Shown: positions 13,190 to 25,128, numbered from the stretch's first letter. The stretch is 64,000 nt of DNA from Shewanella amazonensis SB2B (GCF_000015245.1 NC_008700.1:1246001-1310000); one strand, 5' to 3'. Made by a program: numbers and translations. Notes: generated from the sequence alone by a model not told the origin.

Positions 13190-13916
13190 CGATGATGGTG
13201 TGTATGCCCCGGGTATCAAGGCGCTGGCCGAGGCATTAAAGACCATTGCTCATGTGGATGTGGTGGCACCGGACAGAAACTGCTCCGCCGCCAGTAACTC
13301 GCTGACCTTGACTAATCCATTGAGAATTAATAGGTTAGACAATGGTTATATTGCGGTTAACGGCACGCCATCGGACTGTGTGCATATCGCCATTCGCGAA
13401 ATTTGCACCGAAGAGCCTGAGTTGGTGGTATCGGGTATTAACGCTGGAGCGAATATGGGAGATGACACCCTGTATTCCGGCACTGTGGCTGCGGCCATGG
13501 AGGGGCGCTTTCAGGGCCTGCCAGCTATCGCTGTGTCCCTGTCGGCCCGTACCCCTGTGCACTATGATGCGGCTGCACAAATTGCACTGCGCATCGTTGA
13601 AGGATTGAAGGCACATCCATTGCCAGCGGACCAAATTCTTAATGTGAACGTGCCTGATTTGCCTCTTGAGGAAATCAAGGGCATCAAGGTGACTCGTCTT
13701 GGGGCGCGTCACAGGGCCGAAGGTGTGGTAAGAACCACCGACCCTGCTGGTCGGGAAATTTTCTGGCTCGGTCCACCGGGTGAGGAGCTGGATGCCAGCG
13801 AAGGCACCGACTTTGGTGCCGTGGCTGAAGGCTATGTGTCCATCACGCCGTTAACCGTCGACCTGACCGCACACAGTCAACTTAACGCACTGGCAAACTG
13901 GATAGAAAAGATATGA
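13170..13916 (+). CDS. surE: 5'/3'-nucleotidase SurE
   Basis: Survival-protein nucleotidase and exopolyphosphatase, 248 residues. Metal-binding residues lie in [11 protein letters not shown] (Asp-Asp), in CSAASNSLT (Ser) and in [19 protein letters not shown] (Asn). An in-frame GTG lies upstream at 13149, but the family starts MRILLSNDDG, so ATG 13170 is used, giving a 20-base overlap with truD. It forms the conserved stationary-phase cluster surE-pcm-nlpD-rpoS and overlaps pcm by four bases. Confidence 0.96.
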   Translation: MRLLVSNDDGVYAPGIKALAEALKTIAHVDVVAPDRNCSAASNSLTLTNPLRINRLDNGYIAVNGTPSDCVHIAIREICTEEPELVVSGINAGANMGDDTLYSGTVAAAMEGRFQGLPAIAVSLSARTPVHYDAAAQIALRIVEGLKAHPLPADQILNVNVPDLPLEEIKGIKVTRLGARHRAEGVVRTTDPAGREIFWLGPPGEELDASEGTDFGAVAEGYVSITPLTVDLTAHSQLNALANWIEKI

Positions 13917-14548
13917 ACCAGACCGGCTCGACGGTGGCAATCAACCTTGCAAAGAAGTTGTATGACGCTGGGATCCGCGACAACCTCGTTTTGCAGGCCA
14001 TCGCCAACACGCCCCGGGAAATGTTTCTGGATGCAGCTCTGGCACACAAAGCCTATGAAAACACCGCGCTGCCCATAGGTCAGGGGCAGACCATTTCCCA
14101 ACCTTATATCGTGGCGCGCATGACAGAGCTGGTGATGCAAAACCGGCCTCAACGGGTGCTGGAAGTGGGTACGGGCTCTGGCTATCAGGCTGCTATCCTG
14201 GCGAAACTGGTACCAGAGCTTTGCACCATAGAGCGGATTAAGGCACTGCAAATTCAGGCAAGGCAACGTCTTAAGCGTCTGGATTTGCACAATGTGTCTT
14301 TTAAGTATGGTGATGGCTGGCTGGGTTGGCCCAACCGTGGTCCCTTTGATGCCATCATGGTGACAGCCGCAGCCGCAAGCTTACCAACTGCTTTACTTGA
14401 GCAATTGTCTGAAGGCGGGAGGCTCATTATTCCGGTGGGTGAGGATGCCCAGCAATTATTGGCCATTACCCGCAAGGGGCAGGAGTATTCCTCCGAGGTC
14501 ATTGAGTCGGTAAAGTTTGTGCCCTTGGTCAACGGAAACCTGGCGTAG
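13913..14548 (+). CDS. pcm: Protein-L-isoaspartate O-methyltransferase
   Basis: Repairs isoaspartyl residues in aged proteins with SAM. It has 211 residues. Motif I is [11 protein letters not shown]; the substrate-binding [16 protein letters not shown] lies before it. An ATGA overlap with surE shows coupling, and nlpD follows after 29 bases. Confidence 0.96.
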   Translation: MNQTGSTVAINLAKKLYDAGIRDNLVLQAIANTPREMFLDAALAHKAYENTALPIGQGQTISQPYIVARMTELVMQNRPQRVLEVGTGSGYQAAILAKLVPELCTIERIKALQIQARQRLKRLDLHNVSFKYGDGWLGWPNRGPFDAIMVTAAAASLPTALLEQLSEGGRLIIPVGEDAQQLLAITRKGQEYSSEVIESVKFVPLVNGNLA

Positions 14549-14577
14549 GTCATTATGACTTCGGGAGCTGCTCATTC

Positions 14578-15468
14578 ATGTTGAGATTGACAACTTGCTG
14601 CCTCTGTTTGCTCTTGTTGGCTGGTTGCAGCATGCAGGCGCACTCACCTGCACCAGTCGAAAGCCTGAATTCTAAAAAAAAGCCCGTGCACCCCAAAGGA
14701 AGTCTGACCAGTTCAACTTATAAAGTGAAAAAGGGCGATACCCTTTACTCCATTGCTTGGGGAGCTGGCACGGATTACCACGAATTAGCCAAGATTAATC
14801 AACTAAATAAACCGTACACTATCTTTCCCGGGCAGGTGTTAAAGCTGTCATCGACGGCTAAAAACACCAAGCCAACAAAGCAAACTACCACAGCTTCCTC
14901 GAAACCGGATCCCAAGTCGGTAACAGCTAAAAACGATAAAAAACAAAGCGCTAGCCCAGTTGTGTCCAGCGGTCAATCATCCGTAGTAGCACAGAAAAAA
15001 ACACTTGATCCGAAAAATAAAGCTGATTACGCTGTAACAAGTTCACAACAAGGCGATAACCCGGTAGCGACTGCCACTGACGGTTTACCGAATGAAGTAG
15101 CACGCTGGCTGTGGCCAGCAAAGGGACGCTTAATTGGGACTTTCTCTGCCAGAGAGCAGGGGAGTAAAGGGATCAAAATAGCGGGAAGACGCGGGGATCC
15201 GGTCAGAGCCGCCGCCGAAGGGCGAGTGGTTTACTCTGGCAACGCACTGAGAGGCTACGGCAACCTTGTCATTATCAAGCACAGCGAGGACTTCCTTAGT
15301 GCTTATGCCCATCTGGATAAGATCCTGGTGACAGAAAAGCAACGGGTCAGTGCAGGACAGACGGTTGCGACAATGGGGAATACTGACGCTGAACACGTGA
15401 TGCTTCATTTCGAGATCCGTGATCACGGCGTATCAGTTAATCCACTTAAGTATTTGCCGAAGAAATAA
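14578..15468 (+). CDS. nlpD: Murein hydrolase activator NlpD (lipoprotein)
   Basis: Outer-membrane lipoprotein that activates the amidase AmiC at the septum. It has 296 residues. The lipobox is LLAGC (Cys about residue 17); a LysM domain spans about residues 46-92 (YKVKKGDTLYSIA). A Lys/Ser/Thr-rich linker follows, and then a C-terminal M23 (LytM) domain. As in E. coli NlpD, the LytM metal ligands are incomplete (GIKIAGRRGD where peptidases have HxGxD), consistent with an activator role. The linker is AT-richer than its neighbours. In relatives an rpoS promoter lies inside nlpD; I could not locate it. Confidence 0.94.
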   Translation: MLRLTTCCLCLLLLAGCSMQAHSPAPVESLNSKKKPVHPKGSLTSSTYKVKKGDTLYSIAWGAGTDYHELAKINQLNKPYTIFPGQVLKLSSTAKNTKPTKQTTTASSKPDPKSVTAKNDKKQSASPVVSSGQSSVVAQKKTLDPKNKADYAVTSSQQGDNPVATATDGLPNEVARWLWPAKGRLIGTFSAREQGSKGIKIAGRRGDPVRAAAEGRVVYSGNALRGYGNLVIIKHSEDFLSAYAHLDKILVTEKQRVSAGQTVATMGNTDAEHVMLHFEIRDHGVSVNPLKYLPKK

Positions 15469-15551
15469 TTTACGGCAGCCAATTTTGGCATTTGGAGGAT
15501 AAAAAAGTGATTTAAAGTCATCAACAAATTTTGGGTTTGGGAGACAATATT

Positions 15552-16535
15552 ATGAGCTTGAAAAACAATACGCTTGTTGCTGAAAAGCTTGTAGATTTTT
15601 CCGGAAAAGAAGCAGATACCGACACCAATATGGACGGTGAAGAAGTCAGTCTGGTTCAAGACCTGGAGCTGGAACAGCAGGTTCAGGATGATTTACAACG
15701 TAACCTTGATGCCACTCAACTCTATTTGAGTGAAATAGGTTTTTCCCCTCTGCTGACCGCAGAAGAAGAAGTTTATTATTCCCGCAAAGCATTGCGCGGC
15801 TGTGAAAAGTCACGTAATCGCATGATAGAAAGCAATCTTCGGCTGGTAGTGAAAATAGCGCGTCGCTACAACAATCGTGGACTTGCTCTGCTTGACCTTA
15901 TTGAAGAAGGTAACCTTGGCCTGATCCGGGCCGTTGAAAAGTTTGATCCTGAGCGTGGATTCCGTTTCTCGACCTATGCCACCTGGTGGATACGCCAGAC
16001 CATCGAACGGGCCATCATGAATCAAACCCGCACCATTCGTTTGCCCATTCATGTGGTTAAAGAACTCAATGTGTACCTGAGAACTGCCCGTGAGTTGGCG
16101 CATAAACTCGACCATGAGCCTACAGCAGAGGAAATTGCTGCCAAACTCAACCTTCCCAGCGTTGAAGTCAGCCGTATGCTCAAACTCAACGAAAAAATTA
16201 CCTCTGTCGATGTGCCACTGGGCGGTGACAACGATAAGGCGCTGTTGGACGTATTACCCGATGATGACTCTGTTGGTCCTGACTATAAGGTACAGGACGA
16301 AGACATATCTAATTCGGTGGTGAACTGGCTCAATGAACTCAATACCAAGCAGCGAGAAGTGTTGGCACGTCGTTTTGGATTACTCGGCTATGAGCCCTCA
16401 ACCCTGGAAGATGTGGGTGCTGAAATCGGTCTGACCCGTGAACGTGTAAGGCAAATACAGGTAGAAGCGCTTAAACGCTTAAGAGACATTCTGAGTGCTC
16501 AGGGGCTGTCGGTTGAAGCTCTGTTCAGAACCTAA
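15552..16535 (+). CDS. rpoS: RNA polymerase sigma factor RpoS (sigma-38)
   Basis: Stationary-phase and general-stress sigma factor, 327 residues. Regions 1.2 to 4.2 are present: [22 protein letters not shown], the region 2 core [20 protein letters not shown] and [15 protein letters not shown], and the region 4 helix-turn-helix [19 protein letters not shown]. The acidic N-terminal about 50 residues are the variable part of RpoS. A start at 15531 is possible, but ATG 15552 (MSLKNNTL) is favoured by family length. It is separated from nlpD by 83 bases and ended by a strong terminator. Confidence 0.97.
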   Translation: MSLKNNTLVAEKLVDFSGKEADTDTNMDGEEVSLVQDLELEQQVQDDLQRNLDATQLYLSEIGFSPLLTAEEEVYYSRKALRGCEKSRNRMIESNLRLVVKIARRYNNRGLALLDLIEEGNLGLIRAVEKFDPERGFRFSTYATWWIRQTIERAIMNQTRTIRLPIHVVKELNVYLRTARELAHKLDHEPTAEEIAAKLNLPSVEVSRMLKLNEKITSVDVPLGGDNDKALLDVLPDDDSVGPDYKVQDEDISNSVVNWLNELNTKQREVLARRFGLLGYEPSTLEDVGAEIGLTRERVRQIQVEALKRLRDILSAQGLSVEALFRT

Positions 16536-16550
16536 ACGATTAATGCAATG

Positions 16551-16584
16551 AAAAACGCCTCAATGAATGAGGCGTTTTTGTTTT
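16551..16584. terminator. Bidirectional terminator between rpoS and mutS
   Basis: A 12-bp perfect stem AAAAACGCCTCA / TGAGGCGTTTTT with a 5-base loop. Flanking A and T runs let it work for rpoS (plus) and for the convergent mutS (minus). Confidence 0.88.
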
Positions 16585-16650
16585 ATGGTGTCGGTGTTTT
16601 GAACACAACTGCCAGTTAGCAGTCTGCTTTTGGCTGGCAATGCTTCCCTG

Positions 16651-19215
16651 CTAAAGTAGACGTTTTAACTCGAACAGAAGTTCCAGCGCCTGACGCGGAC
16701 TTAAATCGTTCGGATCTATTGCTTCAAGACGTAATTCTGCTGCGGAAGGCTCAGGTGTCATAGTCAATGGCAACGCTTGCTGTTTGCTCATATCGACGCC
16801 GTGGTCGCGGCTTTCCAGTTGGAGCAGCTTGTGTTTGGCAGCCTTGATGACGTTTGCAGGAACCCCTGCAAGAGCGGCTACCTGCAACCCATAGCTCTTA
16901 CTGGCGGCGCCTTCCTGTACTGCGTGCATAAAGGCGATAGTGTCATCATGTTCAATCGCATCCAGATGCACATTGTGCACCCCGGGGAGCATCTCCGGCA
17001 GTTGGGTCAACTCAAAATAGTGGGTGGCAAATAAGGTCATGGCACCGAGTTTTTGTGCCAGATATTCTGCGGCCGACCAAGCCAGCGACATACCATCATA
17101 GGTCGAAGTACCGCGGCCAATTTCATCCATCAACACCAGGCTGTTGGCTGTCGCGTTATGCAGAATGTTGGCGGTTTCAGTCATTTCCACCATAAAGGTG
17201 GAACGGCCGGAAGCCAGGTCATCGCTGGCACCGATGCGGGTAAATATTCTGTCCACCGGTCCTATCAGAGCGCGCTCTGCGGGTACAAAACTGCCAATAT
17301 GGGCCATCAGGGTAATGAGAGCGACCTGACGCATATAAGTGGATTTACCGCCCATGTTGGGGCCGGTCACAATCAACATGCGGCGGTGATTGGATAGTTC
17401 CACCGGGTTAGGGATGAAGGGGCTTTGGCTGACCCGCTCAACCACAGGGTGACGACCCGCTTCAATCAAGATGCCTGTGGTGTCGCTGAGCTCGGGACAG
17501 TGATAATTGAAGAGATCGGCCCTATCGGCGAAGTTTGCCAGCACGTCGAGTTCGGAGGCGGCGAGGGCAAAGTCCTGCAATTCCTGCAGCTTGGGCAGTA
17601 TCAAATCAAACAGCTCTTCCCAAAGCTGTTTTTCAAGCGCCAGTGCCTTACCCTGACTGGACAGCACTTTCTCTTCGTATTCTTTCAGCTCCGGGGTGAT
17701 ATAGCGCTCAGTGTTTTTAAGGGTCTGGCGGCGCTGATAGGCGATGGGCACCAGTGCCGATTGGGCGCGGCTGACTTCAATGTAGTAGCCATGTACCCGG
17801 TTAAAGCCGACTTTGAGTGTGGCAATACCGGTGCGCTCTTTTTCGCGCAGCTCCATCTGCTCCAGATAATCTATGCCACCATCACTGAGCTTGCGCCATT
17901 CATCGAGTTCGCTGTCATAGCCTTCGCGAATGACACCGCCATCACGGATGAGTACCGGTGGGTTATCGACTATTGCACGGCACAGCAGCTCATACTCTTC
18001 GGGAAAGTCACCCAGAAGAATATTGAGTGACTTCAGATGTCGCGCGTCACACCGCTGTAGTCGCTCACGGATAAGCGGCAGAATCCCGAGGGCATCCCTT
18101 AATCTGGCAAAGTCTCTCGGGCGGGCGCTTCGAAGAGCTAGACGCGCCAGAATACGCTCTATATCCCCCAGGGCTTTAAGCTCTGCGCGAAGGTCCTCGT
18201 AAAGGCCGGTCTCCAATAATTCCTGGACCGCCTGCTGGCGACCCCGAATTGTATCGTGACAGCGCAATGGCTGGTGGATCCAGCGCTGCAGCATACGACT
18301 GCCCATGGCGGTGACGGTATTATCCAGTACGCTGGCAAGGGTGTTCTCGCGGGAACCTGACAGGCTGACAGTAAGCTCCAGATTACGTCGGGTGGCGGCA
18401 TCCAGAATGATGCTGTCTCCCTGATTGAAGCGTACGATGGAATTGATATGGGGCAGGGCAGTGCGCTGGGTATCTTTCACATATTGCATCAAACAGCCGG
18501 CCGCCTGCAGCGACAGACGGGCATCGGCAATGCCAAAGCCGCGCAAGTCGCGGGTGCCGAACTGCTCAAGCAACATCTTGATGCAGGTATCGTAGTCAAA
18601 CTCCCACTCGGGGCGGCGTCGCTTTCCCCTGATATGATTAATCAGCCCCATATCGCCGAAGTCTTCACTGTATAACAGCTCGGCTGGACTGGTTCGCTGC
18701 AGCTCGGCTTCCAGCGCTTCACGGCTTGGCAATTCGGCAATCACAAAGCGGCCGGATGCTACATCCAGAGTGGCAAAACCATAACCCACCTTGCCCTGGT
18801 AAACTGCCGCCAGCAGATTGTCCTGCCGTTCCTGGAGAAGGGCCTCATCGGTAAGGGTACCCGGCGTCACAACACGAACGACTTTTCTCTCTACCGGACC
18901 TTTTGCGGTGGCCGGATCGCCTATTTGCTCACAAATGGCAACGGATTGCCCAAGTTGCACCAACTTGGCCAGATAGCCTTCCACCGCATGATAGGGGATA
19001 CCTGCCATGGGAATGGGATCCCCGCCGCTTTTGCCACGTGCGGTCAGTGAGATGGACAGCATTTCTGAGGCACGCTTGGCATCATCATAAAAGAGTTCAT
19101 AAAAGTCGCCCATGCGATAAAACAGCAACATATCCGGGTGTGCTGCCTTCATGGTCAGGTATTGACGCATCATGGGGGTATGTTTTTCGAGATCAAGCAG
19201 GTCTGTGCTGTTCAT
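16651..19215 (-). CDS. mutS: DNA mismatch repair protein MutS
   Basis: Mismatch-recognition ATPase, 854 residues (E. coli 853). The N-terminal mismatch-binding motif [12 protein letters not shown], the connector [15 protein letters not shown], the lever/clamp region, and the C-terminal ATPase with Walker [10 protein letters not shown] and the signature [11 protein letters not shown] are all present. ATG 19215 ([16 protein letters not shown]) is chosen over upstream in-frame starts by homology to the E. coli start. It is convergent with rpoS and divergent from recA, the same neighbourhood as in enterobacteria. Confidence 0.97.
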
Positions 19216-19382
19216 TGCCACTCTGTCATTGCGATGGGACTTGTCAGGTGAAAGCCTGTACAGGACCGGGGTAAAGCCTATGGGCGCCCAGTCTACCAAG
19301 TTTTTCGACAAAGTGATCCTTTTCAATTCAAGGCGATGAAAGAGCCTGATTCGCTGCTGTTGAAAATTATTTCATACAGGGG

Positions 19383-19410
19383 TTGATACTGTATGATTGT
19401 ACAGTATACT
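19383..19410 (+). promoter_or_regulatory. recA promoter with LexA operator
   Basis: TTGATA (-35, 19383-19388) and TATACT (-10, 19405-19410) are separated by 16 bases. These are exactly the LexA box CTGTATGATTGTACAG (19389-19404, CTGT-N8-ACAG). The architecture is nearly base-for-base that of the E. coli recA promoter, so LexA repression and SOS induction are expected. Confidence 0.93.
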
Positions 19411-19501
19411 AGCTTTCAATATGTACAAATACACAGGGCTTTTGCCTGAACCGCATTAACCGTTGCGTCTTCACAGCGCTTGCTGTGTGTGAGAGGGAAC
19501 A

Positions 19502-20569
19502 ATGAAAATCGATCCAAATAAAGAGAAAGCACTGGCCGCCGTTCTTGGCCAAATTGAAAAGCAATTTGGTAAAGGCTCCATCATGAAGCTGGGCGAAGAC
19601 CGCTCCATGGATGTGGAAACTATCTCCACCGGCTCGCTGTCTCTGGACGTGGCTCTTGGTGCAGGCGGTCTGCCAATGGGCCGTATCGTAGAAATCTATG
19701 GTCCTGAATCATCAGGTAAAACCACCCTGACTCTCGAAGTGATTGCTGCGGCTCAGCGCGAAGGCAAAGTGTGTGCCTTTATCGATGCTGAACACGCCCT
19801 TGACCCTGTATATGCCCGTAAGCTCGGTGTAGATATCGATAATCTGCTTTGCTCTCAGCCAGACACAGGTGAACAGGCACTGGAAATCTGTGATGCTTTG
19901 ACCCGCAGTGGTGCCGTTGACGTTATCATCGTGGACTCGGTAGCCGCACTGGTTCCCAAGGCCGAAATCGAAGGTGAAATTGGCGACTCTCACGTAGGTC
20001 TTGCCGCCCGTATGATGAGCCAGGCAATGCGTAAGCTTGCCGGTAACCTCAAGCAGTCCAATACCCTGCTGATTTTCATCAACCAAATCCGTATGAAAAT
20101 TGGTGTGATGTTCGGTAACCCTGAAACCACCACAGGTGGAAACGCCCTGAAGTTTTACGCTTCAGTGCGTCTGGATATTCGCCGCACCGGCGCCATTAAA
20201 GAAGGCGACGAAGTGGTGGGTAACGAAACCCGCGTGAAAGTGGTTAAAAACAAGATTGCTGCGCCTTTCCGCCAGGCAGATTTCCAGATCCTCTATGGTC
20301 AGGGAATTAACCGTACCGGCGAGCTGGTCGACCTGGGTGTACTGCACAAGCTGATTGAAAAATCCGGTGCCTGGTACAGCTATAAGGGCGACAAGATTGG
20401 TCAGGGCCGCGCCAACGCGACCAAGTTCCTGGCTGAAAATACTGAAATTGCAGCCGAAATTGAAAAGACACTGCGTGAAATGCTGCTGTCACACAGCTCA
20501 TCTTCCGGTAGTGCCGATGAAGTAGAAGGCGATGAAAACATCGACTTCGAAACCGGAGAAGTGTTCTGA
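19502..20569 (+). CDS. recA: Recombinase RecA
   Basis: ATP-dependent strand-exchange protein and co-protease for LexA. It has 355 residues. Walker A is GPESSGKT (residues 67-74); the L1/L2 DNA-binding loop regions and the signature [14 protein letters not shown] are clear, and the C-terminal tail is acidic ([17 protein letters not shown]). The ribosome site GAGAGGGA lies just upstream. SOS control is visible in the promoter. recX follows after 11 bases. Confidence 0.98.
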   Translation: MKIDPNKEKALAAVLGQIEKQFGKGSIMKLGEDRSMDVETISTGSLSLDVALGAGGLPMGRIVEIYGPESSGKTTLTLEVIAAAQREGKVCAFIDAEHALDPVYARKLGVDIDNLLCSQPDTGEQALEICDALTRSGAVDVIIVDSVAALVPKAEIEGEIGDSHVGLAARMMSQAMRKLAGNLKQSNTLLIFINQIRMKIGVMFGNPETTTGGNALKFYASVRLDIRRTGAIKEGDEVVGNETRVKVVKNKIAAPFRQADFQILYGQGINRTGELVDLGVLHKLIEKSGAWYSYKGDKIGQGRANATKFLAENTEIAAEIEKTLREMLLSHSSSSGSADEVEGDENIDFETGEVF

Positions 20570-20580
20570 ATCAGGACCTG

Positions 20581-21018
20581 ATGAATCACGCGCTGGCATC
20601 CCTTGCCAGGCGTGATCACAGCCGCAATGAACTCAAGCTTAAATTGCTCGCCAAAGGACACAATGCCCTGGACATTGAGCGGGTGCTGGATGAGTGTGAA
20701 GCTAAAGGCTACCTGAATGACAGTCGTTATGGAGCATCAGTCGTTCGCTCATCGGTACTGAAAGGTCATGGCGCTGCCAGAGCGCGCCAGGCAATGATAG
20801 CCAAGGGATTGGATAAAGAGGTTATTCAACACAATCTGGAAGGTTGCGAGGTGGATTGGTATGCCCAGGCCCGGGCTAAGGCGCTGAAAAAATTTGGTGC
20901 GACCAAACCTGTCGATGCCAAGGACAGGGCAAAGCGTATACGCTATCTTGCCGGACAAGGATTCAGTTTTGACGAGATTGCCCACGCTCTGGATTTTGAC
21001 CCTTACGATATGGAATGA
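20581..21018 (+). CDS. recX: Regulatory protein RecX
   Basis: Small inhibitor of RecA filament growth, 145 residues, made of three-helix repeats. Typical pieces are [39 protein letters not shown] and [15 protein letters not shown]. It begins 11 bases after recA and is probably expressed by readthrough from the SOS promoter. A terminator overlaps its stop codon. Confidence 0.94.
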   Translation: MNHALASLARRDHSRNELKLKLLAKGHNALDIERVLDECEAKGYLNDSRYGASVVRSSVLKGHGAARARQAMIAKGLDKEVIQHNLEGCEVDWYAQARAKALKKFGATKPVDAKDRAKRIRYLAGQGFSFDEIAHALDFDPYDME

Positions 21019-21044
21019 AGACCGCAACCGATGCGGTCTTTTTG
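21018..21044 (+). terminator. recA-recX terminator
   Basis: Stem AAGACCGCA / TGCGGTCTT with loop ACCGA and a following T-run. It starts at the last base of the recX stop codon. Confidence 0.85.
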
Positions 21045-21148
21045 TATCTGCCTTTCTGTTCTTCCTTAGCGTTTTTTACCTTGGCCCTGTCCTTTGTTTG
21101 CCTCGGATTTCGCGGCCTGTGCGCTATCTTCTTCGAAAGTCTTGAGGT

Positions 21149-21194
21149 TATAATGAGCCCCAAATTTTTGTCGGCAGCCCGTGGACGTGGCTGC
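21149..21194 (+). promoter_or_regulatory. alaS promoter -10 and leader hairpin
   Basis: A perfect TATAAT (21149-21154) with a GC-rich discriminator gives a start near 21161 and a leader of about 73 bases. No good -35 is visible. Within the leader GCAGCC (21174-21179) pairs with GGCTGC (21189-21194), with loop CGTGGACGT. This could regulate alaS at the RNA level, but the base evidence is modest. Confidence 0.45.
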
Positions 21195-21233
21195 GGCTTG
21201 TCGTATCAGGCTTATCCAACTCAGGACGTTTTC

Positions 21234-23855
21234 ATGTATCAAACCACAGCCGCGCTTCGCAGTGCTTTTCTCGAGTATTTCAGGCAGCAGGGTCACCAGG
21301 TAGTAGACAGCAGCTCTCTGGTTCCCGGTAATGATCCAACACTGCTGTTCACCAACGCCGGTATGAACCAGTTCAAAGACTGTTTCCTCGGTATGGAGAA
21401 GCGCAGCTACGTACGCGCCGCGACCGCGCAGCGATGCGTACGTGCCGGTGGCAAGCACAACGACCTGGACAACGTGGGTTACACCGCCCGTCACCACACC
21501 TTCTTCGAAATGTTGGGTAACTTCAGCTTTGGTGATTACTTCAAAGAAGACGCCATTCGTTTTGCCTGGGAATTCCTCACCGGCACCCTGAAACTGCCGA
21601 AAGAGAAGCTGTGCGTTACCGTGTACCACACTGATGACGAAGCATTCGATATTTGGAACAAGCAAATCGGTGTTCCTGCTGAAAACATTATCCGCATCGG
21701 AGATAACAAGGGTGCACCATTCGCATCGGACAACTTCTGGCAGATGGGCGATACCGGTCCTTGCGGACCTTGTACCGAAATTTTCTACGATCACGGCGAG
21801 CACATTTGGGGTGGCCGCCCAGGCAGTCCAGAAGAAGACGGTGACCGCTTTATCGAGATCTGGAATATCGTATTTATGCAGTACAACCGTCAGTCCGATG
21901 GTACGCTGGACCCGCTGCCCAAGCCCGCGGTGGATACAGGTATGGGTATCGAGCGTATCTCTGCCATCATGCAGGGTGTTCACTCTAACTACGAAATTGA
22001 TATTTTCCAGAAACTGATCGCCAAAGCTGCCGAAATCATCGGTGTGAGCGATCTGGAAAATAAATCCCTTCGCGTTATTGCCGACCACATCCGCTCCTGT
22101 GCCTTCCTGGTTGCCGATGGCGTGATGCCATCCAATGAAGGTCGCGGCTATGTGCTGCGCCGTATTATCCGCCGTGCAGTGCGCCACGGAAACAAACTGG
22201 GCGCCACCGACACCTTCTTCTACAAACTGGTGCCTACTCTGATAGAGGCTATGGGGGATGCTGCCAAGGAACTCAAGGCTACCCAGACCATAGTGGAAAA
22301 GGCGCTCAAAGCTGAAGAAGAGCAGTTCGCCCGCACTCTGGAGCGTGGGCTTGGCATGCTTGACGCTGCGCTGGCAGACCTCAAGGGTGACACTCTGGAC
22401 GGTGAAACCGTCTTTAAACTTTATGATACCTACGGCTTCCCTGTGGATTTGACCGCTGACGTGTGCCGCGAGCGTAACCTCAAGGTAGACGAAGAAGGCT
22501 TTAACGCCGCCATGGCCGAGCAGCGCAGCCGCGCCCAGGCGGCTGGTCAGTTCAGTGCCGACTATAACGCTGCGTTGAAAATCGATACTGCCACCGATTT
22601 TTGTGGTTACACCGAGCTTGCAGCCGAGAGTAAGGTCGTTGCGCTTTACCGTGATGGCGAATCCGTCGATGCTGCAGAGGCGGGCGCCGTTCTGGTTGTC
22701 GTGCTGGATAACACCCCATTCTATGCCGAGTCCGGTGGTCAGGTTGGTGACAAAGGTCAGCTGCTCGCTGAAGGCGTTGAATTCAACGTTGCCGATACCC
22801 AGAAGTTCGGCCAAGGCATTGGTCACAAGGGACAACTGGCGCTTGGCAGCATCAAGGTTGGTGACAGCCTCAAAGCCATGGTGGATAAGAAGCTGCGTCA
22901 TCGCACAGAGCTTAACCACTCAGTGACGCACCTGCTGCACGCAGCGCTGCGTCAGGTGCTGGGTACCCACGTGACCCAGAAAGGATCTTTGGTTGACCCT
23001 GAGCGTCTGCGTTTTGACTTCTCCCACTTCGAAGGTGTTAAGCGTGAAGAGCTCAAAGCGGTTGAAGATCTGGTTAACACCCAAATCCGTCGTAACCACG
23101 AACTGAATTTCGCCGAGATGGATATCGAAGAGGCCAAGGCAAAAGGCGCCATGGCACTCTTTGGTGAGAAGTACGATTCCAAGGTACGCGTTGTGACTAT
23201 GGGCGACTTCTCTATCGAGCTGTGTGGTGGTACCCACGTTGGCCGTACCGGTGATATTGGTCTGTTTAAGATCACTTCTGAAGGCGGTATCGCGGCGGGA
23301 ATTCGCCGTATCGAAGCTGTGACTGGTGCCGCTGCCATGGCTTATGTTGCCCAGCAGCAGGCCGAGCTTGAAGAAGCCGCCGCACTGCTCAAGGGCGATG
23401 TAGCCTCAGTGGTTGCCAAGCTCAAAGCCCAGCTCGACAAGGCCCGTCAGCTTGAGAAAGAGAATGCCCAGCTTAAAGACAAGCTGGCCGCCGCTGCCAG
23501 TGCCGACCTTGCCGGTGACGCCCAGGAAATCAACGGCGTTAAGGTATTGGTTAAGCGCCTTGAAGGCGTGGAAGCCGGTGCTCTGCGCGGTTTGCAGGAC
23601 GAACTCAAGCAGAAGCTGAAGTCCGGGGTTGTGTTACTCGCCATTGGCAGTGGTGACAAGGTGAACCTGATTGCCGGTGTGACTCAGGATCTGACCGGCA
23701 AAGTGAAGGCCGGTGAACTGGTTGCCATGGTGGCTGCGCAGGTGGGCGGTAAGGGCGGTGGTCGCCCGGATATGGCTCAGGCTGGTGGCAGTGAACCTGC
23801 CAAGCTCGACGGTGCCCTGGCCAGTGTTGTGCCTTGGCTTAATGAGCGTCTGTAA
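21234..23855 (+). CDS. alaS: Alanyl-tRNA synthetase
   Basis: Charges tRNA-Ala. It has 873 residues (E. coli 876). The class II catalytic domain starts [16 protein letters not shown] and contains the motif [14 protein letters not shown]. The editing domain has [14 protein letters not shown], with the Zn-binding Cys/His at LCGGTHV. The C-terminal DHHA1/C-Ala domain contains the glycine-rich [15 protein letters not shown]. The frame is open back to recX, but homology fixes ATG 21234. Confidence 0.97.
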   Translation: MYQTTAALRSAFLEYFRQQGHQVVDSSSLVPGNDPTLLFTNAGMNQFKDCFLGMEKRSYVRAATAQRCVRAGGKHNDLDNVGYTARHHTFFEMLGNFSFGDYFKEDAIRFAWEFLTGTLKLPKEKLCVTVYHTDDEAFDIWNKQIGVPAENIIRIGDNKGAPFASDNFWQMGDTGPCGPCTEIFYDHGEHIWGGRPGSPEEDGDRFIEIWNIVFMQYNRQSDGTLDPLPKPAVDTGMGIERISAIMQGVHSNYEIDIFQKLIAKAAEIIGVSDLENKSLRVIADHIRSCAFLVADGVMPSNEGRGYVLRRIIRRAVRHGNKLGATDTFFYKLVPTLIEAMGDAAKELKATQTIVEKALKAEEEQFARTLERGLGMLDAALADLKGDTLDGETVFKLYDTYGFPVDLTADVCRERNLKVDEEGFNAAMAEQRSRAQAAGQFSADYNAALKIDTATDFCGYTELAAESKVVALYRDGESVDAAEAGAVLVVVLDNTPFYAESGGQVGDKGQLLAEGVEFNVADTQKFGQGIGHKGQLALGSIKVGDSLKAMVDKKLRHRTELNHSVTHLLHAALRQVLGTHVTQKGSLVDPERLRFDFSHFEGVKREELKAVEDLVNTQIRRNHELNFAEMDIEEAKAKGAMALFGEKYDSKVRVVTMGDFSIELCGGTHVGRTGDIGLFKITSEGGIAAGIRRIEAVTGAAAMAYVAQQQAELEEAAALLKGDVASVVAKLKAQLDKARQLEKENAQLKDKLAAAASADLAGDAQEINGVKVLVKRLEGVEAGALRGLQDELKQKLKSGVVLLAIGSGDKVNLIAGVTQDLTGKVKAGELVAMVAAQVGGKGGGRPDMAQAGGSEPAKLDGALASVVPWLNERL

Positions 23856-23888
23856 CAACGGACGGGTCTGAGTAGTAGCAGGCTGTTT

Positions 23889-25100
23889 GTGACAAAAATT
23901 TATGTAAAGAAGTTCGGAGGCACCTCTGTGGGTACCTTCGAACGCATTGAGGCGGTGGCAGATGCCATCGCCAAAGCGCATTTTGAAGGTGAGAGGCAGG
24001 TGTTGGTGCTCTCGGCTATGGCCGGCGAAACCAACAGGCTTTATGCCATGGCCGCCAACATAGACCCTCTGGCACCTGCCCGGGAATTGGACATGTTGGT
24101 GAGTGCAGGTGAGCAGGTCAGTATTGCCCTGATGTCTATCGCGCTGGCAAGACGGGGCGTTAATGCCAGGTCTTTGCTGGGTAGCCAGGTCAAGGTGCGC
24201 ACTAACAGCCAGTTTGGCAGAGCCAGTATTGAGTCCGTTGACACAGGGTTATTGATGCAGTTGCTGGACGAAGGCGCTGTACCTGTTATCGCCGGGTTTC
24301 AAGGCGTCAACGAGCAGGGCGATGTGACAACTCTTGGGAGGGGTGGCTCAGATACCACTGCCGTTGCCATTGCCGCCGCACTTGAGGCGGCTGAGTGTCA
24401 AATCTTTACTGATGTGACCGGCGTTTTTACCACAGATCCCAATATAGATCCCGATGCCCAGAAACTCGATAGCATCAGTTTCGAAGCCATGTATGAAATG
24501 GCAAGGCAGGGCGCTAAGGTATTGCATCCCGACAGCGTTGCCTGTGCACGCCGTCATGGCGTGGTGCTTAGGGTGTTGTCGAGTTTTGAGTCCGGCAGTG
24601 GCACCCTTATCCGCTTCGATGAGCCAGAGCACTCCGGCTCGGGCATTGTGGGCATTGCCGTTACCCGTGGACAAGGCCTGGTCTCTGTTGCCGGTTTGGT
24701 GGATCAGCCGCAGGCGGAAGTAGCCCTGTTTCAGGCGCTGGCAAACGCCTCTGTGGATACTGACCTGGTGGTACAGCTGGCGGAAGAAAAGGCACTGGCA
24801 TTTACCCTGGCGCAAGGTGCACTCGATAAGGTGTTGACCCTGATAGACAGGTTGGCGCTTGAGCAGCCTCTGGCGGACGTTCGCCATGAGTCGCCATTGG
24901 CCAAGGTGTCCCTCGTCAGCACCGGTAAAGCAGTCATGGCTGAAGTGGGGGCTCGTGTTACCGAGCTTTTGGAAGCACAAAACATTCGTGTTAAGTTACT
25001 TTCGACATCAGAAATCAAACTGTCGGTGGTAATCGATGAGGTGCATCTGCAGCATGCCGTCAGAAGTTTGCACAGAGCGTTTGACCTCAATAAAGTATGA
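23889..25100 (+). CDS. lysC: Aspartokinase (monofunctional, ACT-regulated)
   Basis: Phosphorylates L-aspartate, the first step to lysine, threonine, methionine and diaminopimelate. It has 403 residues: an amino-acid kinase domain beginning KKFGGTSVGTFERI, with TLGRGGSDTTAVAIAAAL and the FTDVTGVFTTDPN region, then two ACT domains (about residues 260-400). This is the Pseudomonas/Vibrio-type monofunctional enzyme, so lysine and threonine feedback is expected. The start is GTG at 23889. The alaS-lysC-csrA order is conserved in many gamma-proteobacteria. Confidence 0.93.
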   Translation: MTKIYVKKFGGTSVGTFERIEAVADAIAKAHFEGERQVLVLSAMAGETNRLYAMAANIDPLAPARELDMLVSAGEQVSIALMSIALARRGVNARSLLGSQVKVRTNSQFGRASIESVDTGLLMQLLDEGAVPVIAGFQGVNEQGDVTTLGRGGSDTTAVAIAAALEAAECQIFTDVTGVFTTDPNIDPDAQKLDSISFEAMYEMARQGAKVLHPDSVACARRHGVVLRVLSSFESGSGTLIRFDEPEHSGSGIVGIAVTRGQGLVSVAGLVDQPQAEVALFQALANASVDTDLVVQLAEEKALAFTLAQGALDKVLTLIDRLALEQPLADVRHESPLAKVSLVSTGKAVMAEVGARVTELLEAQNIRVKLLSTSEIKLSVVIDEVHLQHAVRSLHRAFDLNKV

Positions 25101-25128
25101 ATATCCAAGCGTTTTGGTATTCAATACT

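Noticed and set aside
21066..22919. 617-codon open frame on the minus strand
   Set aside because: It lies entirely antisense to alaS; its sequence has no family resemblance and arises from the codon bias of the real gene.
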